64,000 nt of DNA from Sphingomonas radiodurans (GCF_020866845.1 NZ_CP086594.1:992001-1056000), one strand, 5' to 3'. Counted from the first letter of the stretch, positions 1 to 8,203 are shown. Notes: generated from the letters alone by a model not told the origin. Numbers and translations are program-made.

Positions 1-626
1 TCTATCGCCATTTCAGCGAAGCGTTGATCTGGCCGCGCGGCCTGCCGCTCGATCGCGTCCACGATCCGCTCGGGCCGCTTTCGCTCGCCGCCGACCCGCT
101 CGATTGCCCGATCCAGCAGGGCTTGGCGGACGACAACCCTGACGTCGACGCCGTCTATCGCCTGCTCCTGCCGCTGCCGCAGAGCTTCGGCCCCGGCACG
201 GTGATCCTTGATCGCGGCACATGGTGCCCGTTCAACAGCCAAAACACGACGACCTTCCGCCCCGCCTTCCCGCTCCTGTATCTTCCGGCGCACTGCTCGT
301 TCCGCATGACCGACATTTGGCGCAGCTTCGTCGCGCAGCGCATCGCGTGGGCGAACGGCTGGCGCGTGATGTTCCATGGCTCCACCGTCTGGCAGGAGCG
401 CAACGCACATGATCTGATGCGCGATTTTGCCGACGAGGTGCCCGGTTATCTTCACAATGATCGGATTCGTGCGACACTCGAGGATCTCGATATCACCGGC
501 GGCGAGGCTGCGATGCCAGACGATCTGATGCGCTGCTATCGTGCCCTGATCGCGCTCGGGGTGGTCGGCGCGGAGGAGGAGGCGCTCGTAGCGGCATGGA
601 ACGAAGATTTGGCGCGGCTCGCCTAG
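1..626 (+). CDS. STELLO-type (DUF288) glycosyltransferase, C-terminal part
   Basis: The reading frame enters from the left edge (first full codon at base 3) and ends at TAG 624-626, so only the last ~207 residues are present. The fragment shows IWPRGLPL near its start, then GTWCPFNSQNTTTF, a long aromatic-rich core (LLYLPAHCSFRMTDIW) and GSTVWQERNAHDL. I associate these with the DUF288/STELLO family. Plant STELLO proteins are Golgi glycosyltransferases that affect cellulose synthase assembly; bacterial members are largely uncharacterised. Donor and acceptor cannot be inferred here. The N-terminal catalytic region lies outside the window. The family call rests on motif memory, not a search. 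Confidence 0.72.
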   Translation, partial: YRHFSEALIWPRGLPLDRVHDPLGPLSLAADPLDCPIQQGLADDNPDVDAVYRLLLPLPQSFGPGTVILDRGTWCPFNSQNTTTFRPAFPLLYLPAHCSFRMTDIWRSFVAQRIAWANGWRVMFHGSTVWQERNAHDLMRDFADEVPGYLHNDRIRATLEDLDITGGEAAMPDDLMRCYRALIALGVVGAEEEALVAAWNEDLARLA

Positions 627-638
627 CATTCGAAGGAC

Positions 639-667
639 AAAAAAAGGGCCAGCCCGAAGGCCAGCCC
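639..667 (-). terminator. Orphan minus-strand rho-independent terminator
   Basis: Read on the minus strand, 667-646 folds as a 9-bp stem (GGGCTGGCC / GGCTGGCCC, two G-U pairs) around a TTCG tetraloop and runs straight into seven T. On the plus strand the same arms give two C/A mismatches and no immediate T-run, so the element is oriented leftward. No minus-strand gene lies to its right, since the next gene is the plus-strand LysR at 845. It may end a small RNA or antisense transcript. Confidence 0.55.
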
Positions 668-844
668 ATGAAAGTTTTTAGGAGAGGATGCCTGAAAGGC
701 CTGCCCTATGTGCGTCGACTCGGCTTATTGTGCAAGTGCGAAGAAAAGCATTACGCATGCAAAAAACGCATCTGTAACGGGTGGGCTTGCTCGAACTGCA
801 TGCCGTCCGCATGATGCACTGCACCATCAACGGATCGAGTAGCC

Positions 845-1735
845 ATGCGCCGCCTGCCGCCCCTCACCGCGATCGAGGCGTTCGTCGCCGTCGCGCGGCT
901 TGGCTCGGTGAAGCTCGCCGCACAGGAACTCGCGCTGTCCGCCCCCGCACTCAGCCGTCGCGTGCAGACGCTCGAACGCTTCCTCGGCCGCCCGCTGTTC
1001 GATCGCCGCCACCAGGCGATGGTCCCCAACGGCGATGGCGAGCGGCTGCTGGCGCAGATCGCGCCGGTGCTCGATCAATTGTCCGACGCGGTCGAATTGA
1101 TGACCAGTGCGGTCGAGGTGGTGCGGCTGCGGCTCGGCGTGCTGCCGCTGTTCGCCTCGCAGCGGCTGTTCCCGCGGCTGGCCGAGCTGCGCCAGCGCCA
1201 CCCCGAGCTTCACCTCGACATCGACACCGCCGGCCATGGCGTCGCGCGGCTCGGTGAGGGGCTCGATGCGGTCATCGCGCTCGCGCGGGACATCGATCCG
1301 GCGCTTTATGCGCGCCGGCTCGATCGCAACATGGTCTATGTCATTGGCAGCCGCTCGCTGATAGAGCGCCCCGATCCGGTCGTCCGCCCGCAACAGCTCG
1401 CCGCGCTCACCGCGCTCGTCCACCGCGACATGACCGACACGTTCGTCGCCTGGCGCACCGCCGCCGGGCTCGACGATATCGAGCCGATGGCGGTCGACCA
1501 TTTCGATTCGGGCGCACTGATGCTCGAAGCCGCCGCGCAAGGCCTCGGCGTCGCCTTCATGCACGAAAGCCACTTCGCCGACGCCGCCGATCCGCGGCTC
1601 GTGCGGCTGTTCGATATCGAGGTCGTCAGCCCCTACAGCTACTGGTTCGTCTGCCGCCCCCGCGCGCTGCAACTGAAACAGGTCCGCATCTTCCGCGACT
1701 GGCTGATCGAGACGCTGGGGTCGGAGGCGGGGTAG
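845..1735 (+). CDS. LysR-family transcriptional regulator (GcvA-like)
   Basis: 296 aa, normal for the family. Residues 1-60 form the winged helix-turn-helix: PPLTAIEAFVAVARLGS, then the recognition stretch SAPALSRRVQTLERFLG and PLFDRR. The rest is a periplasmic-binding-like effector domain. The (P)PLTAIEAF opening is typical of the GcvA branch. It probably binds DNA as a tetramer and responds to a small ligand, which cannot be named. The ATG at 845 is used because the HTH begins within a few residues of it. No divergent target gene sits upstream; the 218-bp gap holds only the orphan minus-strand terminator. Confidence 0.88.
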   Translation: MRRLPPLTAIEAFVAVARLGSVKLAAQELALSAPALSRRVQTLERFLGRPLFDRRHQAMVPNGDGERLLAQIAPVLDQLSDAVELMTSAVEVVRLRLGVLPLFASQRLFPRLAELRQRHPELHLDIDTAGHGVARLGEGLDAVIALARDIDPALYARRLDRNMVYVIGSRSLIERPDPVVRPQQLAALTALVHRDMTDTFVAWRTAAGLDDIEPMAVDHFDSGALMLEAAAQGLGVAFMHESHFADAADPRLVRLFDIEVVSPYSYWFVCRPRALQLKQVRIFRDWLIETLGSEAG

Positions 1736-1749
1736 GCCCGCGCTCCCCC

Positions 1750-1859
1750 CACATCCGTTCGTGTCGAGTAGGGTTCGAGCGCAGTCGAGAACCCGTATCG
1801 AGACACAAGTCCCTCGATACGCCATCTCGACAAGCTCGACGGCTACTCGGGACGAACGG
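1750..1859. repeat. Intergenic palindromic repeat, CCGTTCGTGTCGAG type
   Basis: Starts with CCGTTCGTGTCGAG and ends with the inverted CTCGGGACGAACGG. The interior also pairs (CTCGATAC / GTATCGAG). Related copies occur at 14611-14688 and 24274-24356, so this is a dispersed family in the genome. It lies between the convergent ends of the LysR gene and ppiB. Confidence 0.75.
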
Positions 1860-1881
1860 TGAAAGGGTCCCACCCAAACCT

Positions 1882-1966
1882 CGTCACCCCGGCCTTGAGC
1901 CGGGGTCCCGCTTCTTCTCCACGATGGCGCAAGAAAGCGGGACCCCGGCTCAAGTCCGGGGTGACG
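1882..1966. repeat. Intergenic palindromic repeat, GTCACCCCGG type
   Basis: The left arm CGTCACCCCGGCCTTGAGCC is mirrored by a right arm ending TCAAGTCCGGGGTGACG, making an almost perfect hairpin of about 30 bp arms. A near-identical copy is at 14501-14587. It resembles a REP or MITE-like element placed in the 3' region between two convergent genes. Confidence 0.75.
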
Positions 1967-1978
1967 CAAATTGGTGGA

Positions 1979-2437
1979 TCAGGAAACCCGCGCCGAAACG
2001 ATCTTCCCCGGCTCGCGCGGCGGCTCGCCCTTGGGCAGTGCGTCGATCAACTCCATGCCCTCGGTCACTTCGCCCCAAACGGTATATTGCCCGTCAAGGA
2101 AGCGCGCGTCGTCGAAGCAGATGAAGAACTGCGAATTGGCGCTGTTGGGATCGTTCGTCCGCGCCATCGAGCACACGCCGCGCACATGCGGCTCCTTCGA
2201 GAACTCCTGCTTCAAATTCGGCTTGGTCGAGCCGCCAGTGCCGTCGCCGCGGCCGCCGTCGCCGCCCTGCGCCATGAAGCCGGGGATCACGCGGTGGAAC
2301 GGCACGCCATTGTAGAAGCCCTCGTTCGCCAGCTCGGCGATCCGCGCGACATGGTCGGGCGCCAGGTCCGGGCGCAGCTTGATCGTCACGTCGCCGCTGT
2401 CCAGCGTCAGCACCAGCGTTGAATAAGTATCGGCCAT
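1979..2437 (-). CDS. ppiB: Peptidyl-prolyl cis-trans isomerase, cyclophilin type
   Basis: 152 aa, a compact cytoplasmic cyclophilin without signal peptide. It speeds cis/trans interconversion of X-Pro bonds. Visible family motifs are FHRVIPGFMAQGGD (catalytic Arg in FHRVI), ANSQFFIC and GQYTVWGEV. The ATG at 2437 is preferred over upstream in-frame codons because GGAGG precedes it by about 7 nt and the cyclophilin fold starts right after (YSTLVLTL). It converges with the LysR gene across two palindromic repeats and is divergent from mgtE. Confidence 0.93.
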   Translation of the reverse strand: MADTYSTLVLTLDSGDVTIKLRPDLAPDHVARIAELANEGFYNGVPFHRVIPGFMAQGGDGGRGDGTGGSTKPNLKQEFSKEPHVRGVCSMARTNDPNSANSQFFICFDDARFLDGQYTVWGEVTEGMELIDALPKGEPPREPGKIVSARVS

Positions 2438-2571
2438 CAAAGCCTCCTTCGGGGTAATCGGTAAAGCCGGCGCCCTACCCCCGCCCCTCCGCGAAGGCAA
2501 ATCCCCGCGGTTGGCACGCGCCCCGCACCAAGCTAGGAGCCGGCCGATGCACTAGCCGGAGGAGGCGAGCG

Positions 2572-3987
2572 ATGAGCGAGACCGAACTCCATCCCGGCGA
2601 CCGCGCCAGCGAAGGCGACGACGATCGGCAGCTCGACGCCGACGATCGGCTCCGTCCCGAGTTCGTCGCCGCGGTGCTCGATGCGGTGCAGGACGGCGAC
2701 ACCGAGGAAGCACACCGCCTCGTCGAGCCGCTCCACCCGGCGGACATCGCCGATCTGTTCGAGCTGATCCCCGACGATTGCCGCGCGGCGCTCGCGTCCG
2801 CCGTCGCCGATCTGCTGGACGGCGACGTCTTCGCCGAGATGAACGATTTCGTCCGCGAACGGCTGATCGACGCGCTCGACGCGCGCCAGGTCGCCGACAT
2901 CGCGTCCGAGATGGACACCGATGACGCGGTCGCGATCATCGAGGATCTCGACGCCGAGGATCAGCGCGAAGTGCTCCGCGCGATGGAGCCCGACGATCGC
3001 GCCGCGATCGAGGAAGCGCTCAGCTTCCCCGAGGAATCCGCCGGCCGCTTGATGCAGCGCGAGCTGATCGCGGTGCCCGAGCATTGGACGGTCGGCGACA
3101 CGCTCGATTTCCTCCGCGCCGACGATGCGCTGACGACCGATTTCTGGGAAATCTTCGTCGTCGATCCCGCGCACAAGCCGGTCGGCACCTGCGCGCTCTC
3201 GTGGATCCTGCGCACCCCGCGGTCGATCGCGATCGCCGACGTGATGCAGCGCGAACAAACGCTGATCCCGGTCGATATGGACCAGGAGGAAGTCGCGCTG
3301 CGCTTCCAGAAATACGCGCTGATCTCCGCCGCGGTGGTCGATGCCTCCGGCCGGCTCGTCGGCATGATCACCGTCGACGATATCGTCCACATCATCCAGG
3401 AAGAGGCGGGCGAGGATGCGCTGCTGCTCTCGGGCGCGGGCGAAGGCGACATCAACGAGCCCGTGCTCGACAGCTATAAGGCGCGCGTCCGCTGGCTGAT
3501 CGCGAACCTGTTCACCGCGCTGCTCGCCTCGTTCATCATCTCGCGCTTCGAAGATACGATCCAGCGCATGGTCGCGCTCGCCACGCTGATGCCGATCGTC
3601 GCCGGCGTCGGCGGCAATGCCGGCACGCAGACGCTCGCCGTCACCGTGCGCGCGATGGCGACCAACCAGCTGACGCAATCGAACACCGCGCGCGCGATCC
3701 TGCGCGAAATCCGCGTCGCCTTCCTCAACGGCGCGACGATCGCGGTGGTGATCGGCACTGGCGTCGCGGTGATCTTCGGCAATCCGATGCTGGGCGGCGT
3801 GATCGCGGCGGCGATGATGACCAACATCGTGCTCGCCGGGCTTGCCGGCGTGCTGGTGCCGGTGGTGCTGGAACGGCTGAATGCCGATCCCGCGGTCGCC
3901 TCGTCGGTATTCGTCACGATGATCACCGATTCGATCGGCTTCCTCGCCTTCCTCGGCCTCGCCACCGCCTCTGGCCTCACCGGCTGA
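2572..3987 (+). CDS. mgtE: Magnesium transporter MgtE
   Basis: 471 aa, normal for MgtE. Three parts are visible. Residues ~35-135 are the acidic N domain of helical repeats (LVEPLHPADIADLFELIP, VADIASEMDTDDA). Residues ~140-265 are a CBS pair (HKPVGTCALSWILRTP, RLVGMITVDDIVHIIQEE). Residues ~285-471 form a five-helix channel containing PIVAGVGGNAGTQTLAV. In characterised MgtE the N and CBS domains sense cytoplasmic Mg2+ and close the inner-membrane pore. GGAGGAGG lies 7-14 nt before the ATG. The DUF1489 gene follows after 23 nt. Confidence 0.95.
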   Translation: MSETELHPGDRASEGDDDRQLDADDRLRPEFVAAVLDAVQDGDTEEAHRLVEPLHPADIADLFELIPDDCRAALASAVADLLDGDVFAEMNDFVRERLIDALDARQVADIASEMDTDDAVAIIEDLDAEDQREVLRAMEPDDRAAIEEALSFPEESAGRLMQRELIAVPEHWTVGDTLDFLRADDALTTDFWEIFVVDPAHKPVGTCALSWILRTPRSIAIADVMQREQTLIPVDMDQEEVALRFQKYALISAAVVDASGRLVGMITVDDIVHIIQEEAGEDALLLSGAGEGDINEPVLDSYKARVRWLIANLFTALLASFIISRFEDTIQRMVALATLMPIVAGVGGNAGTQTLAVTVRAMATNQLTQSNTARAILREIRVAFLNGATIAVVIGTGVAVIFGNPMLGGVIAAAMMTNIVLAGLAGVLVPVVLERLNADPAVASSVFVTMITDSIGFLAFLGLATASGLTG

Positions 3988-4010
3988 GCGACCCCACATC
4001 CGGCATCCCC

Positions 4011-4415
4011 ATGCCGCTCCACATCACCAAAGTCGCCTTCGGCCACACCGCCGTCGAACACCTCGCCGATCGCCTGCGCGAACGCGGGCAGGAAGGCCCG
4101 CTCTTCCTCACCACGCGCTACCTGCCCAAGCGCCACGAAGAGATCGCCGGCCAGGGCTCGCTGTTCTGGATCATCAAGCACCAGCTCGTCGCGCGCTCCC
4201 CGATCCTGTCGTTCGGCGAGGCCGAAGCCGGCCGCGTCGCGATCCACATCGATCCGGTGCTCCGCCTCGTCGCCGCTCGCCCGAAGCGCGCGCACCAGGG
4301 CTGGCGCTACCTCGAAGCCGCCGACGCGCCCGCCGATCTCGGCGGCGACGCCAGCGGCATAGGTGAGTTGCCCCCCGCGCTCATCGGCAAGCTCGCGGAA
4401 CTGGGGCTGGTGTAG
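4011..4415 (+). CDS. DUF1489 family protein
   Basis: 134 aa, basic and soluble, no signal or membrane segment. The opening MPLHITKVAFGHTAVEHLADR, the central LTTRYLPKRHEE and GSLFWIIKHQLVARSPIL fit the alphaproteobacterial DUF1489 family. I know of no assigned biochemical role. It begins 23 nt after mgtE and may be co-transcribed with it. Its TAG abuts, with no spacer, the stop codon of the minus-strand gene at 4416, forming the palindrome TAGCTA. Confidence 0.8.
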   Translation: MPLHITKVAFGHTAVEHLADRLRERGQEGPLFLTTRYLPKRHEEIAGQGSLFWIIKHQLVARSPILSFGEAEAGRVAIHIDPVLRLVAARPKRAHQGWRYLEAADAPADLGGDASGIGELPPALIGKLAELGLV

Positions 4416-5306
4416 CTAGAACCGCCGGCTGTCGTCGCCGATCAGATCGCACGACCCGCGGAAACCATAGTTGGAGAAGCCCTGCACCGTGATCCGCCCG
4501 CTGCGCCGATCGATCACGACACGCGGCTTGTTCAGCCCATTGAGCCGGTAGCTCGCCGTAATCATGTCGCGGCCGCTGTTCACGTCGGTCAGATCCCACC
4601 ACCCGCTGTTCCCACGCGAATTGATCGGCGGCACGAGCGACTTAGGCAGCCGGATGCGCCCGCCACCGGCCCACAGCTGCACCATCAGCGACGCATCGAA
4701 GCCCTCGCGGCGGTTCTCGGTGTACGTATCATAGTCATAGCGATCACGGTCCGAATCCCACCGCCAGCGCGTGCCGGTCCCGATCCCGTCGCGGCTGCCG
4801 TCGCCGAAGCAGATCAGCCCCAGCTCGACCGGCCGGCCGTCGATCACCGGCGGCCGGCTGGGCAGCGTCGTGGGCCGATCGCCGGGGCGATAGACCGGCC
4901 GGTTCTCGCCGGGATAGTTCGGCAGCGTCGTCGGCCGCTCGTCCGGGCGGTAGACCGGGCGGTTCTCCCCGGGACGGTTCGGCAGCGTCGTCGGCCGGCC
5001 CGCCGCCTGGCGACAGTCCGGCGCCGGTGACGGCGTGATCGAGGCATAGCGGCCGTCCATCGTCGCGATCGTCACGCACTGCCGCCGCGCATCGCTCCAC
5101 CAGAAGGTATAGCTGCGGTCGTCGCTTGGCTGGCCACCGGTGTTGCGATAGCCGCGGCGTTGCAGCTCGCCCTCGGCCTGCCCGGCGCGCGCGCCGACCA
5201 TATCCTCCAGACCGGTCGATTGCGCCTGCGCCTGAGCCGCCGCCGGTACGCCTGCTACGAAAAACGCGCCTACGGCGGCAATAGTCGACACTGCAAAGGA
5301 CCGCAC
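4416..5306 (-). CDS. Secreted protein of unknown function with 20-residue repeats
   Basis: 296 aa from a GTG at 5306. That start has GGGAG about 8 nt upstream and is followed directly by a Sec signal peptide (VRSFAVSTIAAVGAFFVAG, cleavage near AAAQA). An upstream ATG at 5366 has weaker support. After a ~90-residue N part with two Cys come two full and one partial 20-residue repeats (RPTTLPNRPGENRPVYRP), then a ~130-residue C-terminal domain with LGLICFGDGSRDG and a terminal Cys in FRGSCDL. It is probably periplasmic or cell-surface. The C domain is not recognised. Confidence 0.75.
   Translation of the reverse strand: MRSFAVSTIAAVGAFFVAGVPAAAQAQAQSTGLEDMVGARAGQAEGELQRRGYRNTGGQPSDDRSYTFWWSDARRQCVTIATMDGRYASITPSPAPDCRQAAGRPTTLPNRPGENRPVYRPDERPTTLPNYPGENRPVYRPGDRPTTLPSRPPVIDGRPVELGLICFGDGSRDGIGTGTRWRWDSDRDRYDYDTYTENRREGFDASLMVQLWAGGGRIRLPKSLVPPINSRGNSGWWDLTDVNSGRDMITASYRLNGLNKPRVVIDRRSGRITVQGFSNYGFRGSCDLIGDDSRRF
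4861..4980. repeat. Tandem 60-bp repeat inside a coding sequence
   Basis: Two adjacent units of exactly 60 bp (4861-4920 and 4921-4980), each starting GGCAGCGTCGT, followed by a third unit that decays after about 17 bp. The period is a whole number of codons and gives the 20-residue proline-rich repeat of the secreted protein. Confidence 0.85.
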
Positions 5307-5398
5307 GGAACGTCTCCCGATGATCAGCAACGCCGAACAAACCAACCAAACATAGATTAGTGCCACAAGTTATTTCACAATGTTGGCGCACCAACCGC

Positions 5399-6073
5399 TT
5401 AGTTGACGATCAACACTCCCAGCACCGCCGCCACGCTCGCCGCCGCCAGGAACGCGCGCCCGGCATTTACCGCCCCGCGCGCCAGCCCCTGTTGCAGATT
5501 GCGCGCGAACCAGATCGTCTCGGCCCCCAGATACGCCGCCACCGCGCCCAGCGCCAAGGCTACCCCAATCAGCTGCGCCGGCACGTCGCGCAGATGCAGC
5601 AGCGACACGCCGATCCCCAGCGCCAGCGCGAAGGGCGCGCAGGCATAGCATTGCGCGTAGAAGGGCGCACGCAACCCATCACGCGTCACCTTGGCGCCGC
5701 TCGCACGCAGGAACCGCACCGCCATCATCAGCGGGAACAGCGAGAACAGCACCAGCCGCAGCACCAGAAGCGTCGTGTCGTCGGTCACGAACCCTGCCAG
5801 CCCGGTATTCTTCCGGATGATCGGATTCACCCCGCCGCCCAGCACCCGATCGAGCGCCTGCGTCAGTAGTAATGACAGGACAAGGAACGTCGGCGGATTG
5901 AGCGTGTCGGTGAATTGCTCGTCGGCCTGATCGCCCAGCTCTTGATCCGAATAGCGCATCATGTCGAGCGGCCGCACCACCGTGCGCCACAGCGTGATCG
6001 GATAGAAAACCAACCAGCTCATGATTTCATAAAGCAGCTCGCCCAGCGAGTTGAGCCACTTCATGAAGTCCAT
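5399..6073 (-). CDS. Integral membrane protein of unknown function
   Basis: 224 aa. A short amphipathic N-terminus (MDFMKWLNSLGELLYEI) leads to a hydrophobic stretch. About four more membrane segments follow, near residues 62-80 (PPTFLVLSLLLTQAL), 98-120 (TTLLVLRLVLFSLFPLMM), 140-160 and 165-185, plus a last one at 205-223. The overall plan is reminiscent of Yip1-like or permease-like proteins, but I see no diagnostic motif. The ATG at 6073 has no strong ribosome-binding site. The preceding secreted protein gene starts 92 nt downstream on the same strand. Confidence 0.7.
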   Translation of the reverse strand: MDFMKWLNSLGELLYEIMSWLVFYPITLWRTVVRPLDMMRYSDQELGDQADEQFTDTLNPPTFLVLSLLLTQALDRVLGGGVNPIIRKNTGLAGFVTDDTTLLVLRLVLFSLFPLMMAVRFLRASGAKVTRDGLRAPFYAQCYACAPFALALGIGVSLLHLRDVPAQLIGVALALGAVAAYLGAETIWFARNLQQGLARGAVNAGRAFLAAASVAAVLGVLIVN

Positions 6074-6166
6074 GCCGCACCATGCGATATCGGCGGTGGC
6101 AGTGCAACGGGCGGAAAACGCCGGCGTTTTGCTGCGCCGTACTAGGCAATAACTGTAAACGCGCGC

Positions 6167-6856
6167 CTACAGCGCCTTCGCCGATCCCAGATCGCTCACC
6201 GTCAGCACCTTCTCGAACTCCACGCCGGCCTGCCCGTCGAGCGACCAGCGGACCAGCCCGTGGCATTCCAGCTGCGGCGTCACGCGCACGTTGATCGTCA
6301 TCCCGGCGCGCAGCCGGCCGTCGTGGACGATCTTGGCGCCGCGCTGCGAGATATCGCGCAGCCGCACGATCTGCATCCCCAGCTCGGTCGTGATCACCAC
6401 CTTCTTGTCGATCGCCAGACGCAGCTGCCGCGCCCCCGGCGCGCGCTGTTCTTCCTTCAGCCGCGACAGCAGCGCCACGCTGTCGATCGGCGTGGTGAGC
6501 TTCAGCCCGCACTGGTCGAGCGTGCGCCACACGACCGTACCGGTCAGCGAGCAGGCCTCGGAAAGGTCCACCGTCACCTCGTCCCCGATCGACACCTCGA
6601 GCCCGGTCGACAGCATCAGGCCGTGGTCGGAGATGTTCACGACCCGCGCGAACCCCTGATCGCCGCGGGCATGCGCGCGCGCGACACGATAGACCATCCG
6701 CAGCCGCGCGCCGTTGCGCCGGTCTGGGTGATCATCCTCGATCTCGACGGCGGCCTCGAGCGCTTGCTCGAAGTTGAAGAATTCGTAGCCCAGGGCACCA
6801 TCTCCGTTCCGCCGACCGCGCAATACGCAATTAGCGTATGTTAGCTTGATCTGCAT
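6167..6856 (-). CDS. Double PilZ-domain protein
   Basis: 229 aa. Two PilZ-like modules follow each other. The first (~50-130) has RNGARLRMVYRVAR followed by VVNISDHGLML. The second (~142-225) has RQLRLAIDKKVVI followed by RDISQRGAKI. The basic cluster and the (D/N)-x-S-x-x-G element are the parts that bind cyclic di-GMP in known PilZ domains. The first module keeps them best; the second lacks the classic RxxxR spacing and may be degenerate. The protein is likely a soluble c-di-GMP effector. The start is uncertain: ATG 6856 has only a distant purine-rich stretch. Confidence 0.8.
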   Translation of the reverse strand: MQIKLTYANCVLRGRRNGDGALGYEFFNFEQALEAAVEIEDDHPDRRNGARLRMVYRVARAHARGDQGFARVVNISDHGLMLSTGLEVSIGDEVTVDLSEACSLTGTVVWRTLDQCGLKLTTPIDSVALLSRLKEEQRAPGARQLRLAIDKKVVITTELGMQIVRLRDISQRGAKIVHDGRLRAGMTINVRVTPQLECHGLVRWSLDGQAGVEFEKVLTVSDLGSAKAL

Positions 6857-6886
6857 CAACGGTAAATTGTTTTCCGATGGCAGCCG

Positions 6887-7144
6887 TCACGCCAGCGCGG
6901 AGATCTGCACCGAGGGAGCCTTCGCGCCGGGCGACTCGAATCCGAACAGCACCAGCTCGAACAGCGGCGTTCCGTCCGATCCCGTCACCTTCATCGTCCA
7001 CCCCCCGGCACCCCAGAACGCGTCCGAATCCTCCTCGCAGATGATCCGCCCGGCCATCTCAAGCGCTTCGCATTTCGCAACGCGGATGTCCGGCAGGTCG
7101 AAACCGTCGGCGTCATGTTCGCCATTCACGTGGAAGTGATACAT
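6887..7144 (-). CDS. DUF6894-like small protein
   Basis: 85 aa from the ATG at 7144, the point where family similarity begins (MYHFHVNGEHDADGFDLPD). It continues with a helix EALEMAGRII and ends in FWGAGGWTMKVTGSDGTPLFEL. This order (YHFHV, xxx-LPD, EAxxxAG, W-x-M-x-V-T) fits the DUF6894 family of small alphaproteobacterial proteins of unknown role. No signal or membrane segment. It lies just upstream of the PilZ gene on the same strand with a 30-nt gap. Confidence 0.72.
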   Translation of the reverse strand: MYHFHVNGEHDADGFDLPDIRVAKCEALEMAGRIICEEDSDAFWGAGGWTMKVTGSDGTPLFELVLFGFESPGAKAPSVQISALA

Positions 7145-7397
7145 CGGCACGGGCGTTCTCGCTATCGGACGGAAGTGTCGGCTGGTGCTCGGTCGGATGA
7201 CCTTCAAGAACAGCCGGCAACATCATCGCAATAGGCGATCGGGACAAAGCCTCGCATTAACCAATGTCACATTCCGCAATACAAAATTGTTACGCTTGTA
7301 ATAACCATAATGACGAGTGACCCGCGCACGTCAGCCGCTATATTTGCATCGACTTCGGCAAGGCGTGCTCCGGCGACCGTCCTGATAGCGCCCCAGA

Positions 7398-7814
7398 TCA
7401 GGCAGCGGTCGCCCGGTCGCGCGTCGCGCGCAGCTGCTTGACATAATCGATCACGGCTTGCGGCTCGTACGGCCTGGCAAGGTTCGGCCCGCTTTCGCAC
7501 AGTTCCGCCGCAGTATCGGCAACCGCCTCGACCGTGCTGGCAAGCCGCACTTCAAGTTCCGGCCGGTTGGCCCGCACCCAGCTCGACAGTTCCTGCGCCG
7601 ATTGTTCGCCGACCGCGGCGACATCGCACAAGATCACGTCGATCCCCAGCGATGGTTCGGGCAGCGCCTTCATCGCTTCGTCCGTGCTGGCGGCTTCCAC
7701 CACGGCATAGCCGCAGTGCCGCAGATAATCGGCGATCGCGTGGCGCGTGATCACGTCGCCATCGACGATCAGGATCGAGGGCGCGATGCGGCGGTCGGGG
7801 GTTGGTGCGCTCAT
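7398..7814 (-). CDS. Receiver-only response regulator with altered active site
   Basis: 138 aa, one receiver domain and no output domain. The phospho-acceptor is D64 (ILCDVAA). The acidic pocket reads VDGD instead of the usual DD/ED pair, and the near-invariant lysine is replaced by arginine at 114 (NLARPYEP). These changes suggest weak or no classical phosphorylation switching, though the domain fold looks intact. It starts inside the stop codon of the preceding response regulator (ATGA overlap, 7811-7814), so the two are translated together. No histidine kinase is nearby. Confidence 0.85.
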   Translation of the reverse strand: MSAPTPDRRIAPSILIVDGDVITRHAIADYLRHCGYAVVEAASTDEAMKALPEPSLGIDVILCDVAAVGEQSAQELSSWVRANRPELEVRLASTVEAVADTAAELCESGPNLARPYEPQAVIDYVKQLRATRDRATAA

Positions 7815-8203
7815 GATATCTTCTTCATTTCGGATTCGACCATCGCGAGCGCTTGTTCCACCCTGAACGGCTTGCCGAGAAACTGCGACGCCCCCGCATC
7901 CAGCGCAACCTGCGATTCCAGATGGCCCGATGAAATGATCACCGGCACCTCGGCATGATACTTCCGGACGAACGCGAGCAACGCCAGTCCATCGGTCGAT
8001 CCCGGCATGCGAACGTCGCTCAGCACCAGATCGATCGCAACACCCGCTCTCAGCAGCTCAAGTGCTTCGTCGCCATTGGCGGCTTCCACCACGTCATAGC
8101 CAGCATCGCGCAACACTTCGCTCACGACCATGCGGATCAACATCTCGTCTTCCACGACGAGAAGTCGCAGCGGTCGCTCGACTACCGTGTCCACGACCGG
8201 CAT
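7811..8203 (-). CDS. Single-domain response regulator, CheY-like
   Basis: 130 aa from the ATG at 8203 (GGAAG about 9 nt upstream); a GTG at 8218 would add five residues. The receiver is canonical: acidic pair E18-D19 (VVEDE), phospho-acceptor D63 (VLSDVRMPG), serine switch near 91-92 (IISSGH), lysine 111 (FLGKPFRVE). It carries no DNA-binding or enzymatic output, so it probably acts on a partner protein or passes phosphate on. It is coupled to the degenerate receiver that follows. Confidence 0.9.
   Translation of the reverse strand: MPVVDTVVERPLRLLVVEDEMLIRMVVSEVLRDAGYDVVEAANGDEALELLRAGVAIDLVLSDVRMPGSTDGLALLAFVRKYHAEVPVIISSGHLESQVALDAGASQFLGKPFRVEQALAMVESEMKKIS

Noticed and set aside
668..814. 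Cysteine-rich 48-codon plus-strand frame after the STELLO gene, and a 29-codon frame at 688
   Set aside because: The first has no ribosome-binding site. The second has its GGAGAGG too close to the ATG. The minus-strand terminator here points to an RNA instead.
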